Part shown: positions 35,408 to 43,706 of the stretch, piece after piece
Position numbering within the stretch: the stretch's first letter is position 1
How the letters are laid out: every line of letters starts with the position of its first letter
DNA from: Chondromyces crocatus
Lineage (GTDB): Bacteria; Myxococcota_A; Polyangia; Polyangiales; Polyangiaceae
Direction of reading: 5' to 3'
Assembly (NCBI RefSeq): GCF_001189295.1
Contig: NZ_CP012159.1
Coordinates: forward strand, 9,036,501-9,100,500
DNA length: 64,000 nucleotides
Position numbers and translations under genes: made by a program
Notes under the pieces: generated by a model
Database searches by the model: none
What the model was told of the DNA's origin: nothing
Seen by the model: only the letters and a program-made list of their open reading frames with translations

Positions 35408-36550
35408 GTGACCACGACCGCCGAGCCCCAGCAGCCCGCGCCGACCGCGGGCACGCCCACGAAATCTCGCTTCGAGCCCAAGCCGGAGTGGTTGAAGGTC
35501 CGCGCACCGGGCGGGGACACGTACCACGAGATCAAGGGCACCCTCCGCAAGCTGGACCTGTTCACGGTCTGCGAGGAGGCGCGCTGCCCGAACATCGGGG
35601 AGTGCTGGCGCGAGGGGACGGCGACGGTGATGCTCCTCGGCGACGTGTGCACGCGGGGGTGCCGCTTCTGCGCGGTGACCACCGGCGATCCGCGCGGCGC
35701 GGTCGATGTGCGGGAGCCGGAGCACGTGGCGCGGGCGATCGCGCGGATGGGGCTCCAGTACGTGGTCATGACGATGGTCAACCGCGACGATCTGCTCGAC
35801 GGCGGGGCGGAGCACGTGGGGCGGACGGTGCAGCGGCTGCGCGCGCTGCGGCCCGACATGCTGATCGAGACGCTGGTGGGCGATTTCCAGGGGCACATGA
35901 GCCACGTGGACACGGTGGTGGAGTCGGGGCCCGACGTGTTCGCGCACAACATCGAGGTGGTGCGGCGGTTGACGCGGACGATCCGCGACGTGCGCGCGGG
36001 ATACGATCAGTCCCTCGAGGTGCTGCGGCGGGCCAAGGCGAAGCAGCGGGCGCTCTCGAAGGCGTCGGAAGGCGACGGGAGCGAGGCGGCGCGGCGTCTG
36101 ACCAAGAGCTCGATCATGGTGGGGCTCGGGGAGACGGACGAAGAGCTGCTGGAGACGCTGCGGGATCTGCGCGAGGCCGAGGTCGACGTGGTGACGCTGG
36201 GGCAATACCTGCGGCCGTCGCCGAAGTACGCGCCGGTGAAGCGGTTCATGACGCCCGACGAGTTCACGGCGCTCGGGAAGGCCGCGATGGAGATGGGCTT
36301 CCTGTATGCGGCGAGCGCACCGCTGGTGCGGTCGAGCTACAAGGCAGCCGAGGTGTTCATCCGGAGCGCTCTCCGAGGGAAGGGTGAGGGCGGCGAGGGC
36401 GCCGAAGCGCTGCTGGACGAGCGGCTGGCGATCGCGCAGCGCGAGGCCGCCCGGGTCGCCGCGGAGCTGGGTCCGGAGACGGAGACCAGGACGCCCGCCG
36501 CGCCGCGAGAGACACCGCTCATCCCCATGGAGTCGCTGATCCGACGCTGA
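35408..36550 (+). CDS. lipA: lipoyl synthase
   Basis: 380 residues from a GTG start. A radical-SAM enzyme inserting two sulfurs into protein-bound octanoate. Both iron-sulfur clusters are visible: auxiliary Cys55, Cys60 and Cys66 (VCEEARCPNIGECW), and radical-SAM Cys81, Cys85 and Cys88 (CTRGCRFC). The C-terminal RSSY motif that coordinates the auxiliary cluster is present (PLVRSSYKA). An insertion of about 20 residues (ALSKASEGDGSEAARR) and an Ala/Pro/Thr-rich tail make it somewhat longer than usual. Within 5 kb downstream lies an E2 acyltransferase with a lipoyl domain, an obvious client. No lipB is seen in the window. Confidence 0.96.
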   Translation: MTTTAEPQQPAPTAGTPTKSRFEPKPEWLKVRAPGGDTYHEIKGTLRKLDLFTVCEEARCPNIGECWREGTATVMLLGDVCTRGCRFCAVTTGDPRGAVDVREPEHVARAIARMGLQYVVMTMVNRDDLLDGGAEHVGRTVQRLRALRPDMLIETLVGDFQGHMSHVDTVVESGPDVFAHNIEVVRRLTRTIRDVRAGYDQSLEVLRRAKAKQRALSKASEGDGSEAARRLTKSSIMVGLGETDEELLETLRDLREAEVDVVTLGQYLRPSPKYAPVKRFMTPDEFTALGKAAMEMGFLYAASAPLVRSSYKAAEVFIRSALRGKGEGGEGAEALLDERLAIAQREAARVAAELGPETETRTPAAPRETPLIPMESLIRR

Positions 36551-36744
36551 GCTGGCTTCCAGGCCGGCGTCGGGCTGGCTGCCGGGCTGGCTGCCGGGCT
36601 GGCGCTGAGCTCGCCACGGAGCCCGTAGGGGCTGCCGATGAGCTGGCTGCCGGGATGAGGCGCCCCCACCCGTGGCTTGACGCTCGCTGGGCTCCGGCCG
36701 AACTTGGCGGACTCCCGAGAGAGCACGGGGGAGGACATCCGACG

Positions 36745-37320
36745 ATGCGCATCCAGAGTCAGAGCCTCCTCGACAGGGTGGCCCGCCAGATCAGTCGGCC
36801 GCCGACGAGCGCGCCCGATGCGGCTTCGCTCCTCTCGCGGATCGCGAACGCCTACAGCGCGCTGCCGGTGATCGATGAGGAGATGGGGCTGACGAGCTTC
36901 GATCCGGACGCCGCCGCCCTGTTCGAGGCGGTGGTGGAGGCGACGTTCCTCGTGGCCCACGCGGACGGGCACTTCGACGCGGAGGAGCGGGCGGCGTTTC
37001 AGACGGTGGTGTCGAGCGCCTGCGGGGGGGCGGTGAAGGCGCCGCGGCTCGACGCGCTGATCGCCGACTTCACGGAGCAGCTCGCGGAGGACGGGCAGGA
37101 GAAGCGGACGAGGATGATCGGGCGCACCATCACCGTCCACCATCAGCAGATGGAAGTGATGCGCATGGCCGCGCTGATGGCCTGGGCGTCGGGCGGGGTG
37201 AGCGCAGAGGAGCGCGTCACCCTGGAGCTGCTCGCGGCCGGGCTGGGGCTCGCGCGGGGGAGCGTCGACACGGTGCTCGCACAGGCCGCCGCCGCGCTGG
37301 ATCTGGACGGTGTGACATAA
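36745..37320 (+). CDS. TerB-like (tellurite resistance/DjlA-type) domain protein
   Basis: 191 residues from the ATG at 36745; the frame is open 30 codons further upstream but that part covers a repetitive GGCTGGCTGCC stretch. The helical core, FEAVVEATFLVAHADGHFDAEERAAF followed by a second acidic helix set ending WASGGVSAEERVTLELLA, fits the TerB fold with its paired acidic HADGHFDxEE and SGGVSxEE metal-binding-like loops. TerB-like domains occur in stress and envelope proteins; the role here is unknown. It lies between lipA and the dehydrogenase operon in the same direction. A short GC stem (GGCCCCCTCCGGGGC at about 37323) follows the stop. Confidence 0.75.
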   Translation: MRIQSQSLLDRVARQISRPPTSAPDAASLLSRIANAYSALPVIDEEMGLTSFDPDAAALFEAVVEATFLVAHADGHFDAEERAAFQTVVSSACGGAVKAPRLDALIADFTEQLAEDGQEKRTRMIGRTITVHHQQMEVMRMAALMAWASGGVSAEERVTLELLAAGLGLARGSVDTVLAQAAAALDLDGVT

Positions 37321-37476
37321 ACAGGCCCCCTCCGGGGCGGCGTTGCCGCGCTGAGTCATGAAAGCGACACCGCGCCGTGACTTCGATAACGGCGCTGTTC
37401 GCGAAAGTTATGCGCTCCAATCACCGGGAATCGGTCTGGTCTCGGGCGGCCCGTTTGGCTAGTGTCCGGCGGCCTT

Positions 37477-38670
37477 ATGAGCACCGCCACGCACACTGAG
37501 CACAACAAGCCTTCTGCTGGAGGCTCCGCCCCGGCGCCGACGAACTCAGGCCAAGGCCTCCGGCCAGAGGATCTGAACTCGGACGGCGTACTCAAGGTCC
37601 TACGCGACGACGGCTCGCTCGACCCCGCCACGGATCCCGGTCTCGGCTCCGACGAGGTGATCGCGCTGTACAAAGCGATGGTCCGGACCCGAATGCTCGA
37701 CGAGCGGCTGGTCACGCTGCAGCGGCAAGGCCGCATCGGCTTCCACATCGGCTCGCTCGGCGAGGAAGCCTGCATCCTGGGCAGCACCGCCGCCATGCGC
37801 GACAAGGACTGGATCTTCCCGTGCTACCGCGAGTTCTCGGCGATGCTGTGGCGAGGGATGCCGCTGCAGCGGTACATCGACAACATGTTCGGGAACGCGA
37901 ACGACCTGGTGAAGGGTCGTCAGATGCCCGACCACTACACGTACCGCGAGGGGCGGTTCGGCTCGGTGAGCTCGCCGATCGGCACGCAGATCGTGCAGGC
38001 GGCAGGCTTCGCCTGGGCGGCGAAGATGAAGAAGGAAGACCTGGCGGTGCTGGTCTACTTCGGCGACGGGGCGACCAGCTCGTCGGACTTCCACAACGGG
38101 ATGAACTTCGCAGGCGTGTTCAAGGCGCCGGTGGTGTTCCTGTGCCGGAACAACGGCTGGGCGATCAGCGTGCCCACGGAGCGGCAAACGGCGAGCGCGA
38201 CGTTCGCCGAGAAGGGCGTGGCCTACGGGATCCCCGGGGTGCGCGTGGACGGCAACGATCTGTTCGCGGTGATCAAGGCGACGCGGGACGCGACGGCGCG
38301 CGCGGCGCGCGGTGAGGGGCCGACGATCATCGAGGCGCTGACCTACCGGATGAGCGGGCACTCGACGAGCGACGATCCGAAGGCGTACCGGCCCGACAAC
38401 ACGCTGGATCCGTGGAAGCAGCTGGATCCGATCCAGCGGGTGCGGCGCCACCTGGTGCTCGCGCACGGGTGGAAGGACGAGCAGGACAAGCAGATCGAGA
38501 CGGAGACCGACGCGGAGCTCCGCGCCTGCGTGGCGGTGGCGGAGAAGACGCCGGCGCCTTCGCTGGAGTCGATGTTCGAGGACGTGTTCGCAGAGCTGCC
38601 CTGGCACCTGAAGGAGCAGCGTGACGAGCTTCTCAAGGGGCCACGGGCCAAGGGACACGGCGGCCACTAG
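37477..38670 (+). CDS. 2-oxoacid dehydrogenase E1 component, alpha subunit (thiamine diphosphate-dependent)
   Basis: 397 residues from the ATG at 37477; a GTG five codons upstream is possible. It decarboxylates the 2-oxoacid and passes the acyl group to E2. The ThDP motif starts GDGATSSSDFHNGMNFAG and ends RNNGWAIS; phosphorylation-loop-type YRMSGHSTSDDPKAYR follows. Sequence style (RMLDERLVTLQRQGRIGFH, QMPDHYTYREG) resembles branched-chain 2-oxoacid dehydrogenase or acetoin/pyruvate E1 of the alpha2beta2 type. I cannot decide between pyruvate and branched-chain substrates from sequence alone. First gene of an E1alpha-E1beta-E2 operon. Confidence 0.92.
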   Translation: MSTATHTEHNKPSAGGSAPAPTNSGQGLRPEDLNSDGVLKVLRDDGSLDPATDPGLGSDEVIALYKAMVRTRMLDERLVTLQRQGRIGFHIGSLGEEACILGSTAAMRDKDWIFPCYREFSAMLWRGMPLQRYIDNMFGNANDLVKGRQMPDHYTYREGRFGSVSSPIGTQIVQAAGFAWAAKMKKEDLAVLVYFGDGATSSSDFHNGMNFAGVFKAPVVFLCRNNGWAISVPTERQTASATFAEKGVAYGIPGVRVDGNDLFAVIKATRDATARAARGEGPTIIEALTYRMSGHSTSDDPKAYRPDNTLDPWKQLDPIQRVRRHLVLAHGWKDEQDKQIETETDAELRACVAVAEKTPAPSLESMFEDVFAELPWHLKEQRDELLKGPRAKGHGGH

Positions 38671-38739
38671 GCGGTACCCGGGCGCGGCCCGGTGCGTACC
38701 CCAGAGCTTCCAGCGTTAAGAGAGGATGGAGACGACAGC

Positions 38740-39714
38740 ATGCCCCAGATGAACATGGTCCAGGCCATCAACGACGCGCTCCGCCTGGAGATGCGGCGCG
38801 ACCCGCGGGTCGTCGTTCTTGGTGAGGACGTAGGCAAGGTCGGCGGAGTGTTCCGCGTGACGCAGGGCCTGTTCGACGAGTTCGGTGACGATCGGGTCAT
38901 CGACACCCCCCTGTCCGAGGCAGGGATCATCGGGACCGCCATCGGCATGGCGCTCTACGGGCTGGTGCCCGTGCCCGAGATCCAGTTCTCCGACTTCATC
39001 TTCCCGGCGTACGACCAGATCGTGTCGGAGCTGGCGAAGTTCCGTTACCGCTCCGGTGGCGAGTACCCGGCGAAGGTGGTGGTCCGGACGCCGGTCGGCG
39101 GCGGCATCCGCGGCGGGCACTACCACTCGCAGTCCCCGGAGGCGCAGTTCATCCACGTCGCCGGGCTGAAGGTGGTGTGCCCGTCGAACCCGGCCGACGC
39201 GAAGGGGCTGCTCCTCGCGTCGATCCGGGATCCGGATCCGGTGCTGTTCTTCGAGCCGAAGCGCATCTACCGCGCCGCCAAGGGCGAGGTGCCCGAGGGC
39301 GACACGGCGCTGGAACTCGGCAAGGCGCGGGTGGTGAAGCCCGGCAAGCACGTGACGATCGTGGCGTGGGGCGCGATGCTCTACGAGGCGCTCGACGCGG
39401 CGAACCAGGCGGCGGCGCAGGGGGTCGACTGCGAGATCATCGATCTGCGCACGCTCTGGCCGCTCGACATCGACACCATCGTCGAGTCGGTGAAGAAGAC
39501 GGGGCGGGTGATCGTGGTGCACGAGGCCCCGAAGAGCTGCGGGTTCGGGGCGGAGATCGTGTCGCTGGTGAACGAGAAGGCGTTCCTCCACCTGGAGGCA
39601 CCGCCGCTCCGGATCACCGGGTTCGATACGCCGTTCCCCTACACGCTGGAGAACGAGTACCTCCCGCTCTCCCACCGCATTCTTCCCGGCATCCTCCAGA
39701 CCGCGAGGTACTGA
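38740..39714 (+). CDS. 2-oxoacid dehydrogenase E1 component, beta subunit
   Basis: 324 residues from the ATG at 38740 (MPQMNMVQAIND), with an AGAGGAT tract upstream; a longer frame start at 38692 adds only non-conserved residues. Conserved blocks are VVVLGEDVGKVGGVFRVT, DTPLSEAGIIGTAIGMA, FIFPAYDQIVSELAKFRYRS and RTPVGGGIRGGHYHSQSPE, which together build the ThDP-binding and subunit interface. The C-terminal transketolase-type region has LRTLWPLD and HEAPKSCGFGAE. It forms the heterotetramer with the preceding alpha subunit. Its stop overlaps the next ATG (TGATG at 39712-39716), indicating coupled translation with E2. Confidence 0.93.
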   Translation: MPQMNMVQAINDALRLEMRRDPRVVVLGEDVGKVGGVFRVTQGLFDEFGDDRVIDTPLSEAGIIGTAIGMALYGLVPVPEIQFSDFIFPAYDQIVSELAKFRYRSGGEYPAKVVVRTPVGGGIRGGHYHSQSPEAQFIHVAGLKVVCPSNPADAKGLLLASIRDPDPVLFFEPKRIYRAAKGEVPEGDTALELGKARVVKPGKHVTIVAWGAMLYEALDAANQAAAQGVDCEIIDLRTLWPLDIDTIVESVKKTGRVIVVHEAPKSCGFGAEIVSLVNEKAFLHLEAPPLRITGFDTPFPYTLENEYLPLSHRILPGILQTARY

Positions 39715-41237
39715 TGAGCAGGTACGAGTTCAAGCTGCCCGACATCGGCGAGGGGGTCACCGAGGGCGAGATCGTGAACTGGCTGGTCGCTCCAGGTGAC
39801 ACGGTCACCGAGGATCAGCCGATGGTCGAGGTGATGACCGACAAGGCGACGGTGACGATCACCTCGCCGAAGGCCGGGAAGATCCTGGAGACGCGCGGCA
39901 AGGCCGGGGAGATCGTCCCCGTGCACGACGTGCTGGTGGTGTTCGATCTGTCCGGCGGTGGCGCAGCCGCTGCGGGCGGGACGGCACCGCAGGCAGCCGC
40001 AGCGGAGGAGCCCAAGGCAGAGCCGAAGAAGGAGCTGGCCGCCACGGCGGTCGGCGACATCAAGGAAGACCTGCCGGGGATGAGCTTGATGACGGTCGCA
40101 GCGCCGCAGGCCGCAGCGCCGGCACCGAGCCAGGCAGCGGCGTACTTCAACGAGAAGCCGCTGGCGACGCCGGCGACGCGCAAGCTCGCGCGGGATCTCG
40201 GGGTGGACCTGAAGCAGGTGCCGCCGACGGGGTCGAGCGGGCGGGTGACGAGCGACGATGTGCGCTCGTTCAAGTCGTCGGGTGGTGCCGCGTCCGGCGG
40301 GGTCGCCCAGGTGCCCGTGGCGGTGGCTCCGGGGACGGCGCCGGCAGCCGTGCCTCCGGTGGCGACCGCGGTGCATCCGGCAACGCCAGCAGGCTCTGCG
40401 CCTCCCGGGACCCCGGGGACGCCCGAGCCCGCCGTCGTTGCACAGCCGGCGGCCACGCCTGCCGCAGCGCACGCTGCGCCGGCCGCACCGCAGCGCACGC
40501 CGACGAAGATCGTGTCTTCGGCGAGCGGCGGCGACGAGCAGGACGAGCGGATTCCGCTGCGCGGGGTGCGGAAGCGCATCTTCGAGCAGATGGGTCGCTC
40601 GAAGCAGACGGCAGCGCACTTCACCTTCGTGGAGGAGTGCGACGTGACGGCGCTGAAGGAGCTGCGCACGCGGCTCAAGCCGGCAGCAGAGAAGGAGGGC
40701 GTGAAGCTGACGTTCCTGCCCTTCATCGCCAAGGCCGTGGTGGCGGCGCTGAAGAAGCACCCGTCGCTGAACAGCGCGTTCGACGAGACGTCGCAGGAGA
40801 TCGTGGTGCGGAAGTCGATCCACCTGGGGATCGCTTCGGCCACGGAGGCCGGGCTGACGGTGCCGGTGGTGCGCAACGCGGACCGGAAGAGCATCCTCGA
40901 CATCGCGCGCGACATCGGGCGGCTCGGCGAGGCGACGAAGGCCGGAAAGGTTCGGCCCGAGGATCTCGGTGGGTCGACGTTCACCATCACCTCGCTGGGA
41001 CAGCAGGGTGGGCTCTTCGCGACGCCGATCCTGAACTTCCCGGAGGTGGGGATCCTCGGCGTGCACCAGATGAAGCAGAAGCCGGTGGTGCGCGACGGGC
41101 AGATCGTGGTGGGCGACGTGATGCTGCTGTCGCTGTCGTTCGATCACCGGATCATCGACGGGCATGTGGGCGCGGCGTTCGCCTACGAGATCATCAGCTA
41201 CCTGGAAGACCCGGATAAGCTCTTCCTGGGGACCTGA
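39714..41237 (+). CDS. dihydrolipoamide acyltransferase (E2) of a 2-oxoacid dehydrogenase complex
   Basis: 507 residues. Residues 1-80 are one lipoyl domain with the modified Lys44 in MTDKATV. An Ala/Pro linker follows, then the peripheral-subunit-binding domain (about 145-185, ATPATRKLARDLGVDLKQV), a second Ala/Pro/Thr-rich linker, and the catalytic domain (about 275-507) with the active-site LSFDHRIIDG near the C-terminus. It takes the acyl group from E1 onto lipoate and transfers it to CoA. The LipA product upstream would make its lipoyl group. The expected E3 dihydrolipoamide dehydrogenase is not in the window, so it must be encoded elsewhere, which is common. Confidence 0.94.
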   Translation: MSRYEFKLPDIGEGVTEGEIVNWLVAPGDTVTEDQPMVEVMTDKATVTITSPKAGKILETRGKAGEIVPVHDVLVVFDLSGGGAAAAGGTAPQAAAAEEPKAEPKKELAATAVGDIKEDLPGMSLMTVAAPQAAAPAPSQAAAYFNEKPLATPATRKLARDLGVDLKQVPPTGSSGRVTSDDVRSFKSSGGAASGGVAQVPVAVAPGTAPAAVPPVATAVHPATPAGSAPPGTPGTPEPAVVAQPAATPAAAHAAPAAPQRTPTKIVSSASGGDEQDERIPLRGVRKRIFEQMGRSKQTAAHFTFVEECDVTALKELRTRLKPAAEKEGVKLTFLPFIAKAVVAALKKHPSLNSAFDETSQEIVVRKSIHLGIASATEAGLTVPVVRNADRKSILDIARDIGRLGEATKAGKVRPEDLGGSTFTITSLGQQGGLFATPILNFPEVGILGVHQMKQKPVVRDGQIVVGDVMLLSLSFDHRIIDGHVGAAFAYEIISYLEDPDKLFLGT

Positions 41238-41388
41238 GCGTCCTCCCCGTCAGCTCGCGAAGGGTGCTTTCCCCGAGCGCCCTTCGCGCGTGCCCTCCCC
41301 GTCAGCTCTCCCTCTGCCAGAAGGCTCCCCCGAGCGCCGCGTGCCTCCACCGAGGTGTGCGGCCCGTCGCGCGCATCCGCAGACGGAT

Positions 41389-42891
41389 TCAGCGCAGGAG
41401 CGCTTCGCGGAGGCGTCTCGCCGTGTCGAGGTCGAGGGGGCGGAATGGCGCTGAGCGGCCACGCACGGTCTCCTTCCATCGCTCGAAGGAGCGGCGTGGG
41501 CTGATGCGGGTGCCGTCGGAGCTGCGCTCGGCGTGCCGGTTCGGGTCGCCAGCCCAGGAGAGGGTCTGTACGAGTTCGGGGCGGAACCAGAGCAGGGTGC
41601 GCTCGCCCTGATCGTCGAGGGTGATGGCGAGGACACCGGCCGCGATGTCCTGGAGTGCGGCCCCCGGCGGCCAATCGTTCGCCAGGGTGTGGCTGGCGTA
41701 GATGCCATCCGCCTGCTGCGCAGCGATGAAGCGAGCCAGGGCTCGGACCTCGGGTTCTCCTGGCGTGTCGCCGAGGCGCTGGCACGCGGCGCCGTCGAGC
41801 ACGGCAACGCCGCCGCACGAGAGGAGTGAGGTCGGGGTGGGCGTCTCGGAGGCGAGCGCGAGGAGGTCGTGGGCAGCGGTGAAGCGCGCGATCAGGGCGT
41901 CGTGCGCGGCCTCGACGCGGGCGCGCTCGTTGCGGTCTTCGCGGTCTTCTTTCTCGGTCACCTGCGCAGAGACCAGGTCGCCGATGAAGGCGCAGTTGGT
42001 GCGGGTCTCGTGAGAGAGGGCCCAGGGGGTGCGGTGATGGCAGGCGATGAGGCCCCAGAGGTGCTCGCCACGGTGGATGGCCAGCGACATGGAGCCGCCG
42101 ACCTCCATGTTCGCGAGGTACTCGACGTGGACGGCGGAGACGCCACGGAGGTGGGCGTAGCTCAGGTCGACGGGGAGGCCGGTGAGCGGGTTGTGCTCGG
42201 GGAGGAGGCGGGAGGGGGTGTAGCGGGCGTCGACGATGACCCGGACCGGGCTCTTGGTGTAGAGGGCGCGGACTTGCCTGGGGACGTCGTTCGTTGGGAA
42301 GCGGAGGCCGAGGTAGGGGGGCATCTCGGCGGCGCAGGCCTCGGCCAGGACCTCGCCGCTGCTGTCTTCGAGGAACCTGTACAGGAGCACCCGGTCGTAG
42401 CGGGTGAGGGTGCGGATCTCCTCGACGACGCGCTGGCAGAACGAGGCCAGGGAAGGCTCGTCCCGGAGCTGAGGGAGGGAGCGGCGGAGGACGGGGTAGA
42501 AGTCGGGCGGGCGGCGGCCGACTGGGGTGAAAGGCTCGATCTCGATCAGGAGCACGCCGTCGTTGTGGTGGCAGAGGACGTCGTACGGGCCGCCCTGTGC
42601 GATGGTGAGGAGGGCATGCACGTGCCGATCTCCGGCCGGCTTGGCCGCGAGGCGCTCCCGGAGTCGGATGAGATCCGCGGCGTCGAGCAAGGCGCCGAGT
42701 CCCTCCCGGAGGATGCGCTCGGGAGGGACGCCGAAGTGGAGTTCGATGCTCTCGCTGACCTGGAGGACGGCGAAGTTCTGCGGGTCGAGCGCGAGGAGGA
42801 CGCCGTGAGGCTGGATGTGGGGGATGAGGTGGATCGGCTCGCGTTCGCAAGCCGAGAAGTCGAGTGGGCCCTCGGTTGGAAGGGGGGCCAT
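41389..42891 (-). CDS. bphP: bacteriophytochrome photosensory module (PAS-GAF-PHY) without output kinase
   Basis: 500 residues from the ATG at 42891, which overlaps the heme oxygenase stop (ATGA). The PAS region holds the biliverdin-attachment Cys15 in SACEREPIHLIPHIQPHG. The GAF domain (about 150-320) has FPTNDVPRQVRALY, whose Asp matches the invariant PASDIP Asp, and VSAVHVEYLANM with the chromophore His. The PHY domain (about 330-490) keeps tongue motifs LLWFRPE, WAGDPNR and PRRSFERWKE. The protein ends about 20 residues later, so no histidine kinase, GGDEF or other output domain is attached. It should sense red/far-red light and signal through a partner protein. Confidence 0.93.
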   Translation of the reverse strand: MAPLPTEGPLDFSACEREPIHLIPHIQPHGVLLALDPQNFAVLQVSESIELHFGVPPERILREGLGALLDAADLIRLRERLAAKPAGDRHVHALLTIAQGGPYDVLCHHNDGVLLIEIEPFTPVGRRPPDFYPVLRRSLPQLRDEPSLASFCQRVVEEIRTLTRYDRVLLYRFLEDSSGEVLAEACAAEMPPYLGLRFPTNDVPRQVRALYTKSPVRVIVDARYTPSRLLPEHNPLTGLPVDLSYAHLRGVSAVHVEYLANMEVGGSMSLAIHRGEHLWGLIACHHRTPWALSHETRTNCAFIGDLVSAQVTEKEDREDRNERARVEAAHDALIARFTAAHDLLALASETPTPTSLLSCGGVAVLDGAACQRLGDTPGEPEVRALARFIAAQQADGIYASHTLANDWPPGAALQDIAAGVLAITLDDQGERTLLWFRPELVQTLSWAGDPNRHAERSSDGTRISPRRSFERWKETVRGRSAPFRPLDLDTARRLREALLR

Positions 42892-43499
42892 CACGCCTCC
42901 GCGGAACCGATCCAGCGCTCCAGGGTGGTGAACGTGTCTTCGGCGCCGCGGATGACGGCGGCGACGTCGGCGCGGGGGGCGTAGGTGGCGAGGGCCTCGC
43001 CGTAACGTACCCACATCGGGCCGGTCTCGTTGCCGTAGCCGGCGAGGAAGGAGGCGCCCGAGCCTTCGTCGAAGCCGAGGGTGCGCATGGTGCGGAGCAG
43101 GACGCGGGAGCCGAGGGTGGAGCCTTCGAGGACGTAGAGGCAGCCGACCATGTGGTCCGGGGTGCTGAGCAGAGGAAGATCGGTGCAGCGGGGGAGGCCA
43201 GCGATCTGTTCTTCGCCGAGGCCGAGCGCGAGGAGGTCGCGGTGGAGCAGGTGGCTCTTGCCACGCTCGGGAATGCCGAAGTGCTGCTGGAACGCGGGAG
43301 GTGCGCTGGCCATGGCCTCTTCCACGGGAGGGTAGTAGCCGACCAGGCGCGCGAGGTAGGTGATGTAGGCCTCGCGGGTGAGGCCCGGACGCAGGAGAGG
43401 GACGACCAGCTCGATGCGCTCGTGGAGTTCCCGCGTGGCGCTGCGCAGCCGCTCGAGCAAGGGGTTCTTCCCTGCCGCTTCGGTGGCGTTCTGTTCCAT
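42891..43499 (-). CDS. bphO: biliverdin-forming heme oxygenase partner of the phytochrome
   Basis: 202 residues from the ATG at 43499; the frame continues 26 codons upstream but this start gives the usual length. Heme oxygenase signatures are the proximal His26 in ATRELHERIE, the helix YVLEGSTLGSRVL around the distal side, and the central LARLVGYYPPVEEA. It opens heme to biliverdin, the chromophore used by bacteriophytochromes. The stop overlaps the next start (shared bases at 42891-42893), so enzyme and photoreceptor are made together, a typical bphO-bphP arrangement. Confidence 0.93.
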   Translation of the reverse strand: MEQNATEAAGKNPLLERLRSATRELHERIELVVPLLRPGLTREAYITYLARLVGYYPPVEEAMASAPPAFQQHFGIPERGKSHLLHRDLLALGLGEEQIAGLPRCTDLPLLSTPDHMVGCLYVLEGSTLGSRVLLRTMRTLGFDEGSGASFLAGYGNETGPMWVRYGEALATYAPRADVAAVIRGAEDTFTTLERWIGSAEA

Positions 43500-43706
43500 G
43501 GTGCTGTGATTACAGATCGGCCAGGTTGAGCAACCCGTCAAGCCTGGGTGGTGCTGGGATTTCACTCGGGAAGCCACGAGGGAGGTGCCCCCGGAGACAG
43601 GGAGCGTGAGCCGGTGATGCAGAGCCCAGGGTGGATTCCACGCTGAGCTGCGCGGACGAACGGCACGGCTCTGCGGGTCGGGGACGAGAGGGCTGGAGAG
43701 GCGTTT

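Noticed and set aside
35175-35411. 78-codon frame between the ArsR gene and lipA.
   Set aside because: It translates a 39-bp DNA repeat, has no ribosome binding site and overlaps the lipA start.
41198-43264. 688-codon minus-strand frame overlapping bphP and bphO.
   Set aside because: It is in a different frame from both, is Pro/Arg/Ser-rich and has no domain, while bphP and bphO have full motifs.
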